Source of the DNA: Pseudomonadota bacterium | GTDB lineage: Bacteria; Myxococcota_A; UBA796; GCA-2862545 | Length of the DNA stretch: 34,070 nucleotides | Direction: 5' to 3' | NCBI GenBank assembly: GCA_947490265.1 | Contig: CANLGQ010000009.1 | Coordinates: forward strand, 1 to 34,070 | Shown: positions 27,110-34,070 of the stretch, one piece after another | Numbering within the stretch: position 1 is the stretch's first letter | Layout of the letters: each line of letters opens with the position of its first letter | Notes under the pieces: model-generated | Seen by the model: only the letters and a program-made list of their open reading frames with translations | Told to the model about the DNA's origin: nothing | The model's database searches: none | Position numbers and translations under genes: made by a program

Positions 27110-30100
27110 TCAGGGGCCGAGGGCTTGGCGGGCCTCGTCGGACAGCGCACGGAGCGCCGCGGTGAACCGACCGAGAAAGCGGTCCTCGGTGCGCTGGAGG
27201 AGCGTCCTCGCCTCGGCGCGCTCGCCGGCGCGAGCCAGCGCGCTGGCCAACCGGAGGGTGTGTTCGAGCTCGTGCCTCGATCCCGTCCCGCGCAGCGTCT
27301 CGAGGGCGTCGCGGGCCCAGGACAGGGCGAGGAGCGGGTCGCCACGCGCCAGGGCGCCGTCGTGGAGCGACCAGAGCGCATCCGCTTGAGCCCCTCGCCA
27401 GCCCGCCTTCCGCGCCGCTGCAAGGCCCAATCGAAGCCACGGCTCGGCGTCGGCGTGTCGCCCGAGCTGGGCGAGCCCCCGCCCCACCACGAGGCGACAC
27501 CGCTCAGCCAGCGCCGCGTCGTGCCGGGCGAGGATCAACCCCGCCTCGAGCGCGAGATCGGTCGCATCTTCTCCACATTCGAAGCGGGTTGTCGCCATAC
27601 CCATGCGGGCCAGTCCGGCCCAAATCGACCCCGAGTCGGCTTCCAGGGCCACGACCCGCTCGAACGCGGCGAGCGAGCCCGCCCGGTCGCCGTGGTTCCT
27701 GAGCTTCCCGCCGAGCGAGTAGAACACCCTCGATTCCCGGTCGCCACCTGTTCCTTCGACGCTCCGCGCCGCCTCGCGCAGTTGCGGGAGCGCGTCCTCG
27801 CCGGTGTGATCCGCCAACGTACTCGCGACCACCGCGAAGTCGGCGCGGCGTGGATCGTCGTTGGCGATCGCCGCCGCGGCCGCGGTGGCCGACCACAGAT
27901 CGAGCAAGCTCTGGCACTCGGCCACATCGCCCGCATTCACAGCGTCTGACGCTGCCAATCGAAGGAGGTTCAGCGCCTCCTGGAGACGCCCGGCGCCCAC
28001 CAGGTGCCGACCGCGACGGCCCTCGTTCTCCCGGCCCGTGGACACCTCGGCGCACGCGGCGTGCCACACGTGGGCCCGGCCGGCTGTTGCCGCCGCGGAG
28101 CAGAGCGCCTCGCGAAAGGGCGCGCCCGCCAGCTCGGCGGGTAGCCCCTCCGGCGGCGGCGCCACCCTCGCCACCGCGCAGGCTGCGCGCCACGTGGCCT
28201 CGGACGCGCCGGCCCCGAGCGTGGCGGCGATCTCCCAGGCCGCCCGCCGTGCGGTTCCCAGCGGGGCCTGGGCCTCGATGCGAGCGAGCTCGATCGCGGC
28301 GACATCCTCCGGGATCGACGCTGCGAACTCGGGCCGCAGTGCGAAGCCCTCGTCAGTCACCACCAACTGGTCGCGGTCGGCGAGCCAGCGAAGCAGCTTC
28401 ACCGCAAAACCCGGGTTTCCATCTGCCCGACGCGCGAGCCCTATCCGCGTCATTCGCTCGAGGGGAAGCAGCCGGTCGAGCACCGACTGGATCTCCAACT
28501 CCGACAACCCCCGCAAGGACACGCTCTCCGAGAACGGCCCCGCAAAGGGACGCACCCCGGTAGCGAGCACCAGCGCGCCCTCTCCGATCCACCCGGTCAC
28601 GAGGGGAAGCCCGGCCGGCTCGAGGTCGTCGGCGAGGACCACCCGCGGCCGACGGCCCGGGCCCGGCGGCACCGACCCGAGGTTCACCACCTCAGCCGCC
28701 CCGCTCGTCCGGCACAGCGCGCCGAACGCCCGGAGAAAGTGGCTTCGACCGACCCCGTGGGGCCCCGTCGCGAGCACGCACGCCCCGGGCCCCCCCGAAG
28801 CGATTCGGGCAAGCGCTCGCCACGCGAGCTCGATCGCGTCGTCGCGGCCGACCAACGGCGACACCCGCGCCGCGAGCAGCCCCTCCCCGAGTCCGCTCAG
28901 GAACGGCGGGGGGGCCGAGCCCCGGAACGACCGCCAGCTCCCCGGAAACGGAGCGGGCGGGGGACGCGCGCGGGAGACCGGCGGCGGCGCCGAGTCCAGG
29001 CCGCCCACCGGGCTGATGCGCGTGGAGCCGAATGCATCCGGCAGCCCGGCCGCGGCCGGCACGACCGGCTGGGCCGTCCGCGGATCGGCCCGCGCGGGCC
29101 CGAGGGCCGACAGTGCGGCGAGCGCGTCCGCCGCCGTTTCGAACCGTTCGACCGGTGCTTTCTCCAGCATCACCCGAAGCCAGCCCTCCAGCCCCTCCGG
29201 CACCCCCATCCGGGGAACCAACGGAGGGATCGGCGCGCGGCACTGGGCCACGAGGAGCTCCACCGCATCGGCGCCGCGAAACACCGTCTCGCCCGTGACC
29301 AGGCGCCACACCAGCCCGCCCAGCGCGTACAGATCTGTCCATGGGCCGATCTCGTCCGTGTTTCCCCGCGCTTGCTCGGGCGCCAAGTAGGCCGGGGTGC
29401 CGAAGGCGCAGCCGCTTCGACGCGACATCATGCCGACCAGTCCGAAGTCCGCGAGTCGCGCCGAGCCCGGGTCTCCCGTGGCGTCGAGCAACACGTTGTC
29501 GAGCTTCACGTCGAGGTGGAGCACGCCCCGGGCGTGGGCATGGGCCAGCGCCCCGAGCATGGCCTCGGCGATCTGCAGCACGTCTGGCCACGCCCACCCC
29601 TCGGCATGGCGGCCCGCCGCGCCACCCCCCACGTACTCCATGGCCAGGCACGGGCTGCCCTCGGGTTGCCCCAACATGGCCCCCGCGCCCGGGTCGAGAC
29701 GCAGGAACGCCAGCGTCTGCACCACGTGGGGGTGATCCAGGCTGGCCACTGCTGCCACCTCGTCCGAAAACAGGGCGTCTAAATCACCTTGATCTCCGCC
29801 CGCATCCAGCCGGAGGACCTTCAGCGCCACCTCCCGACCCGAGGTGCGGTGCACGCCCCGCCACACCTGCCCCATCCCGCCTTCTCCGAGCAACTGCCCC
29901 ACCGAGAACGGCCCGACCGGCACTCGGGCGCCGCGCCCTCGAAGCGCCACCAGTTGAGGAAGCGCCACCTCGGCAGCCAGCCCGGCGCGCCGCGCGAGCT
30001 GCACCGCCAGCGCCGCGCGATCGGGGTCGTCGTGCAGGCGCTGCGCACACCAGGACAGCATGGGAACCGCGGTCACATCGGAGCGAACGCGGTCGAGACC

Positions 30101-31096
30101 GCGCTCCACCTCGGCGAGCGCCCGATCGAGGTCGCCCTGGCCGCCCCGCAGGACGGCGATCGCGGCGGTCACGGCGCGGAAGGACAGGTCGCCAAGAAGG
30201 GTCGGATCGGCCGCCGGGAGCGCCTGCTCGGCGCGCTCCGCGTCCCCGAGTCGGACCCACGACTCGGCGACCAGCACGGCGCCTTCGCGCATCGCGTCTT
30301 CGGGGAGTGGACCCTGCCCCAGCAGCGCAAGCGCGGCGCGTGGATCGTCGCGCAAGAGCGCCAGCCGCGCGGACATCAGCTCCACATTGGCGAGTTCACC
30401 TGCGTGCGATCCCGCTCGCTCCCGGGCCCGCTCCACCAGCCGAACCGACTCGGCCGGGTCGCGCCCGGCGACGGCCAGGGCCAGCATCAGCAGGTGCGTT
30501 GCGGCGGGTCGCGCCGTGGGGAGGGCCTCGTACCGGTGGATCGCCGACCGCATCCGGCGCTCTGCCTCGTCCGAGCCACCTAATCTCATCAAGCACAGCG
30601 CGGCGCCACACTCGGAGCTCGCGAGCCCCCAGTCGTCGCCCCCGACCCGGTACCCCGCGGCCGCGGCCTCGTAGCGCGTGGCGGCCTCCGCGAAGGCCTC
30701 CCGAACCTCCAGGGTGATGGCAAGCAATCGTTGGCCATGCGCCTGGATCCAGGAGTCGGCCCCGACCTGAATCGCCCGCTCCAGCGGCGGCGCGGCAGCC
30801 AGCGGCTCGCCGAGCATCGCGCGAGCGCTCCCAAGCCCGAGCAGCGCGAGGGCGAGCCGCACCGGATCGCCCGGCGACCCGTCGAACTCCGAGACAAGAG
30901 GTTGGAAGAGCGCTGCCGCCGCTCGAAAGTCGACTCCGAGCACCCTCCACGCCTCGACGAGCCGGACCTCCACGCAACCTGGCGCGGCTGCGCGACACGC
31001 CTCGAGAAGGCCAAACGCGCCCGGGAGGTCACCGACCCGGAGCCGCTGGACGAGCTCGGCTTCGGGACGGCTCACGAGAAACCCATGCACAGCCAC
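27110..31096 (-). CDS. Multidomain TPR-like / protein kinase / AAA-type NTPase / TPR-like protein (paralogue B, 1328 aa)
   Basis: Same architecture as paralogue A: LGEGGMGQVWRG, VALKVLRL, VLHLDVKLDNVLLD, LADFGLVGMM, GTPAYLAPEQARG, PLVGRDDAIELAW, ATGPHGVGRSHFLRAF, RPRVVLADDLEPA. GTG start at 31096. Confidence 0.9.
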   Translation of the reverse strand: MAVHGFLVSRPEAELVQRLRVGDLPGAFGLLEACRAAAPGCVEVRLVEAWRVLGVDFRAAAALFQPLVSEFDGSPGDPVRLALALLGLGSARAMLGEPLAAAPPLERAIQVGADSWIQAHGQRLLAITLEVREAFAEAATRYEAAAAGYRVGGDDWGLASSECGAALCLMRLGGSDEAERRMRSAIHRYEALPTARPAATHLLMLALAVAGRDPAESVRLVERARERAGSHAGELANVELMSARLALLRDDPRAALALLGQGPLPEDAMREGAVLVAESWVRLGDAERAEQALPAADPTLLGDLSFRAVTAAIAVLRGGQGDLDRALAEVERGLDRVRSDVTAVPMLSWCAQRLHDDPDRAALAVQLARRAGLAAEVALPQLVALRGRGARVPVGPFSVGQLLGEGGMGQVWRGVHRTSGREVALKVLRLDAGGDQGDLDALFSDEVAAVASLDHPHVVQTLAFLRLDPGAGAMLGQPEGSPCLAMEYVGGGAAGRHAEGWAWPDVLQIAEAMLGALAHAHARGVLHLDVKLDNVLLDATGDPGSARLADFGLVGMMSRRSGCAFGTPAYLAPEQARGNTDEIGPWTDLYALGGLVWRLVTGETVFRGADAVELLVAQCRAPIPPLVPRMGVPEGLEGWLRVMLEKAPVERFETAADALAALSALGPARADPRTAQPVVPAAAGLPDAFGSTRISPVGGLDSAPPPVSRARPPPAPFPGSWRSFRGSAPPPFLSGLGEGLLAARVSPLVGRDDAIELAWRALARIASGGPGACVLATGPHGVGRSHFLRAFGALCRTSGAAEVVNLGSVPPGPGRRPRVVLADDLEPAGLPLVTGWIGEGALVLATGVRPFAGPFSESVSLRGLSELEIQSVLDRLLPLERMTRIGLARRADGNPGFAVKLLRWLADRDQLVVTDEGFALRPEFAASIPEDVAAIELARIEAQAPLGTARRAAWEIAATLGAGASEATWRAACAVARVAPPPEGLPAELAGAPFREALCSAAATAGRAHVWHAACAEVSTGRENEGRRGRHLVGAGRLQEALNLLRLAASDAVNAGDVAECQSLLDLWSATAAAAAIANDDPRRADFAVVASTLADHTGEDALPQLREAARSVEGTGGDRESRVFYSLGGKLRNHGDRAGSLAAFERVVALEADSGSIWAGLARMGMATTRFECGEDATDLALEAGLILARHDAALAERCRLVVGRGLAQLGRHADAEPWLRLGLAAARKAGWRGAQADALWSLHDGALARGDPLLALSWARDALETLRGTGSRHELEHTLRLASALARAGERAEARTLLQRTEDRFLGRFTAALRALSDEARQALGP

Positions 31097-31101
31097 CCAG
31101 G

Positions 31102-31140
31102 GTACCGACCGTTAGCTCGTCTACACGAGAACGTCGGTAC
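31102..31140. promoter_or_regulatory. Long imperfect inverted repeat (hairpin/operator candidate) in the divergent intergenic region
   Basis: GTACCGAC(31102-31109)...CTCGT(31116-31120) CTAC ACGAG(31125-31129) AAC GTCGGTAC(31133-31140): two perfect arms joined by small bulges around a 4-nt loop. Confidence 0.6.
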
Positions 31141-31243
31141 GCGCCCCGGCCATCTTGATCCCGGCGATGTGGCCGGTTACCCGGACGGGTCGGCGCCGCC
31201 CGCAACTTCGGGTGGCCCGCATAACGGTTTAAGGCGGGTTATC

Positions 31244-34070
31244 ATGAGTATGGTGGATACTGCGGTGGCTGCCGGCCGCTGTGCGGTGGCCGTGTCGGGG
31301 GCCTTGTTGCGCGATGCCGACGTCATGCTGGCGCTCACCGAGCGGCCGGGCCTCTCGGCGCTGGCCCTCAGCGGCCCGGCCCAGGCGCCGGTAGCGGCGG
31401 TCGGAGAACCTGGCCTCGCCCCCGCGCTGCAGCGCGACGGCGTGCTGGTGCTGATCGAACCCGAGGGTGCCGATGCGGTCGGCGTCGAGGCCATCGTCAA
31501 GCACCTCGATCGCGCAAAGGCGAAGCCGACCATCGTGGTGGTCGCCCGCGCCTGGAACCCCTTCCAGTTCCCGAAGCTCTCGGGGTTCAAGGTCGTTCAC
31601 GAGAAGGGCCGAGGCAAGCCGTACGTTCAAGGTCTCCCGAAGGGCCCGCCCGCGTCCACCGTCGGCGCCCCGGACGCCGAGGTCGAGGCGGCCCCCCGCG
31701 CACCGGCGCCGGGCGAACCGGCCGCGCCGCGCTTCGCGTTCGTCGGCCGCGAGGACGATCAAGCGGCCCTCGTCGCGTTCCTGGGCGAGGGCGGACCCAT
31801 CGCGGTCAGCGGAGCGCGCGGGATCGGTCGGAATTGGCTCGTCGAGCACGCGATCGCCGCGACGTCGCTGGTCCGCCTGCCGGATCTGTCCCTCGGTTGG
31901 GGCACCGGCTTCGACGTGCTGATCGCCCGGCTGGCCGAGCTGTGCCGAACCGCCGGGAGCCCCGAGCTCGCCACCGCACTGACCGCCGGCGCGCTGCCCC
32001 CCGAAAAGATCGACACGGTCGTCTCCACCCTCGCCAAAGCCGACCTCGCCGGGAAGGTGATGGTGGTGCGGCACCTCGAATTCGGCCTCGGTCGCGAGCC
32101 CGACTTCTTCCGGCGGAGCCGCCTCGAGCTCCTGCTCGAAGCGCTCCTCTGCGGCTCGTTCTCTCTCCGACTCGTCTTCGTGTCGACCCGGCAGCCCCAA
32201 TTCCACCGGGAAGGGGCGGCCGTCGGACTGCGTCGTCTGGAAGTCGGCGGGATCAAAGGTCGCTTCTACCAGGAGATCTTCTCGGCCTACAAGGCGCCCG
32301 AGTTCCCCCGAGATCGCTTCGGCCCCATGCACGAGAAGCTGCACGGGCACCCGGTCGCGATCCGGGTCCACGCCATCGCCGTGCGCGACCGGCCCGATGG
32401 ACTCGCCTTGACGGAGGACCCGCGTTTCCTCAAGCTCGACTCTGCCGAAGACCTCGATGCCGTCGGTAAGCAGATCCAAAAGAAGCTGGAGCGCCTCTCC
32501 GACGAGAACCGCAAGCTCCTCTCGCGGCTCGCCCACTGCCGGATCCCGGTGCCAGGCGGCCTCCTGTCCGACCTCGGCGTCTCGCGGAAGGCTCGGTTGG
32601 AGCTCCTCGCCGACGGCCTGCTCGACATGATCGGCACCGAGAACGACAAGAAGTATCGGGTCCACGAGCTGGTTCGCGAGCACCTGTCGTGGCGCGAGAT
32701 CACCGACTTCGACGTGTTCGCGGGCCTCGCCGAAATCTACGGAAAGCTAGCCCGCGAGGCGACCGATCCGATCGAGAAGCTCGCCTTGGTGCAGGAGACG
32801 AACCGCTGCGCGTTCGGCGCGCGGAACAAGAACCTCGCGATGCGACCCGAGTTCCCCGATCACGACCCGCTGCTCGAGGCCGCCATCGGCATGATCCGCA
32901 GCGACAAGCCGCGTTTCGATCTGGCGGGCGAACGGATCGCCGAGGTTCTGAGCCGCGATCCGACGAACAGCGACGGCTGGCTGCTCGAGCTCGAGCGACT
33001 CGACCGAAGCGAAGCACGGCCCGAAGACGTGATCCTGGTCCTCGACCAAGCCCTGGAGAAGGCGCCGGTCCCCGAGCTGTTCCAGTGGGGAGCTGGGTTC
33101 TGGCTCGGTCGCAAACAGCGCCCGAAGGCGATCGCGCTCCTCGAGAAGGCGATCCCGCTGTTGCCGCGCGAGAGCCGGCTGCGCACGCGGCTCGCCTCCC
33201 TTCTGTTGCGCCAAGGCCGCCGGCCGGAGGGCATCGCCCACCTCGAAGAGGCGATGCGGCTCGATCCGCTGCTCCCCGACAGCTACGGCCTGCTCGGACA
33301 GGCCCGCCGCGACGAGGGCGCGCTCGAGGTCGCGGAGACGCTCCTTCGCGAGGCGGTTCGACTGGCCCCCGACGACGCGACGCAGTGCGGCCGGCTCACC
33401 GATCTGCTGATCGCCCGGGCCCGGTCCGCCGAGCCCACCGAGGCTGCGTCGCTCCGCGAGGAGGCGAAAACCTTGCTCGATCCACTGATCAAGGGAGAGC
33501 GGAAGAATGCCGAGGCGCACCTGCTCCTCGCTCGGTTGGTCCGCGAGAGCGGCGGTGACCTCGAGCGGGCCGCTTGGCTGCTCAAGAAGGCCAAGAAGCT
33601 CTCGGATCGGCACAGCGAACGGCACTACCGGATCGCCTACGAGGAAGTGCTCCTCGACGCGATCGCCGGCAACCTCGACCCGGCCGAGTCCGCCGCCCGC
33701 GAGATCTGCGCGCGCGACCCGGCGGGTCACCGAGGCTTCTCGGTGCTCGGCCAGGTGTTGGCGATGCGCGAGATGTATGTCGCCGCCCACGCCGAGTTCC
33801 TGCGGGCGAAAGAGCGCGTGGCACAAGACAGCCTGGAAGCCCGTGAATATGACGACGCGCTCGCCCGGATGCAGACGATGATCGAGGTTCAGGCCGCCCG
33901 GCTCTACGCGGGCGACGACCTCGAGACGCTGCCGAGCGGGCCGAGCCTGGCCGCGTCGACCCGGGTGATTCGCCGCCGCAAGGAGGAGTCGGCACCGCCG
34001 GTGGCCGTCGAGGCCGTCGAGGCCGTCGAGGCCGTCGAGGCCGTCGAGGCCGTCGAGGCCGTCGAGGCCG
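31244..34070 (+). CDS. STAND-like NTPase with C-terminal TPR array; 3' truncated by window edge (not in supplied ORF track)
   Basis: Manual translation from ATG 31244 gives an uninterrupted frame to the window end (>=942 codons): MSMVDTAVAAGRCAVAVSGALLRDADVMLALTERPG...RFAFVGREDDQAALVAFLGEGGPIAVSGARGIGRNWLVEHAI...LRLVFVSTRQPQFHREG...KKYRVHELVREHLSW...PKAIALLEKAIPLLPRESRLRTRLASLLLRQGRRPEGIAHLEEAMRLDPLLPDSYGLLGQARRDEGALEVAETLLREAVRLAPDD. No stop in this frame, so a stop-bounded ORF caller omits it. Confidence 0.85.
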   Translation, partial: MSMVDTAVAAGRCAVAVSGALLRDADVMLALTERPGLSALALSGPAQAPVAAVGEPGLAPALQRDGVLVLIEPEGADAVGVEAIVKHLDRAKAKPTIVVVARAWNPFQFPKLSGFKVVHEKGRGKPYVQGLPKGPPASTVGAPDAEVEAAPRAPAPGEPAAPRFAFVGREDDQAALVAFLGEGGPIAVSGARGIGRNWLVEHAIAATSLVRLPDLSLGWGTGFDVLIARLAELCRTAGSPELATALTAGALPPEKIDTVVSTLAKADLAGKVMVVRHLEFGLGREPDFFRRSRLELLLEALLCGSFSLRLVFVSTRQPQFHREGAAVGLRRLEVGGIKGRFYQEIFSAYKAPEFPRDRFGPMHEKLHGHPVAIRVHAIAVRDRPDGLALTEDPRFLKLDSAEDLDAVGKQIQKKLERLSDENRKLLSRLAHCRIPVPGGLLSDLGVSRKARLELLADGLLDMIGTENDKKYRVHELVREHLSWREITDFDVFAGLAEIYGKLAREATDPIEKLALVQETNRCAFGARNKNLAMRPEFPDHDPLLEAAIGMIRSDKPRFDLAGERIAEVLSRDPTNSDGWLLELERLDRSEARPEDVILVLDQALEKAPVPELFQWGAGFWLGRKQRPKAIALLEKAIPLLPRESRLRTRLASLLLRQGRRPEGIAHLEEAMRLDPLLPDSYGLLGQARRDEGALEVAETLLREAVRLAPDDATQCGRLTDLLIARARSAEPTEAASLREEAKTLLDPLIKGERKNAEAHLLLARLVRESGGDLERAAWLLKKAKKLSDRHSERHYRIAYEEVLLDAIAGNLDPAESAAREICARDPAGHRGFSVLGQVLAMREMYVAAHAEFLRAKERVAQDSLEAREYDDALARMQTMIEVQAARLYAGDDLETLPSGPSLAASTRVIRRRKEESAPPVAVEAVEAVEAVEAVEAVEAVEA
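34007..34070 (+). repeat. Perfect 9-bp tandem repeat GTCGAGGCC, 7 full copies, continues past window edge; encodes (VEA)n
   Basis: Counted directly from 34007 to 34069 plus the first base of the next unit; in frame with CDS 31244. Confidence 0.97.

Larger units (their letters stand above)
23058..31096 (-). repeat. Direct tandem duplication of a ~4-kb gene (paralogues A and B), unit offset about 4.04 kb
   Basis: Colinear protein alignment over full length, with long near-identical protein blocks and extensive nucleotide matching in the kinase region (for example around 25381-25560 versus 29421-29580). Confidence 0.9.

Noticed and set aside
27051-27500. N-terminal 150-aa extension of paralogue A in the track ORF
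   Set aside because: Overlaps the coding end of paralogue B, is Arg/Pro-rich, and alignment with paralogue B places the start at GTG 27050.
27861-29390. 509-aa plus-strand ORF over paralogue B
   Set aside because: Ser/Ala/Arg-rich antisense shadow with no domain signature.
31229-32683. 484-aa minus-strand ORF
   Set aside because: Antisense shadow of the open plus-strand STAND-like frame; low-complexity Glu/Gly/Arg/Val composition and no recognisable motifs.
32747-33826. 359-aa minus-strand ORF
   Set aside because: Antisense to the TPR-coding plus frame, which shows real repeat structure; the minus translation has none.
34007-34070. Possible CRISPR array
   Set aside because: Contiguous 9-bp units with no spacers and in frame with a coding sequence; a coding minisatellite instead.

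Overview
GC-rich bacterial chromosomal window. Myxobacterial/deltaproteobacterial affinity is inferred from the AgmX/PglI-like domain, the MopE-type lipoprotein, the MYXO-CTERM-like tail and the abundance of Ser/Thr kinases. No rRNA, tRNA, CRISPR array or transposase was recognised. Left to right: (i) a 5'-truncated HAMP/GAF hybrid histidine kinase and an overlapping REC-histidine kinase, facing a sigma54 activator that lacks a receiver domain; (ii) an alpha/beta hydrolase; (iii) a long minus-strand run: TonB, ExbB, ExbD, ExbD fused to an AgmX/PglI-like domain, polyprenyl synthase, TlyA, and a Ca-binding-repeat lipoprotein; (iv) an RsmB-like methyltransferase, a zinc-ribbon/TPR protein and a Ser/Thr kinase; (v) a PrkA-YeaH-SpoVR operon with an overlapping fourth small ORF; (vi) a secreted HExxH protein with a MYXO-CTERM-like tail; (vii) the most unusual part, about 23.06-34.07 kb: two tandem paralogous ~1330-aa TPR-kinase-NTPase-TPR proteins, divergent from a >=942-codon STAND-like NTPase/TPR protein. 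That last gene is absent from the supplied ORF track because it runs off the window without a stop, inside a perfect 9-bp (Val-Glu-Ala) repeat. All assignments come from reading motifs by eye; no database search was run.
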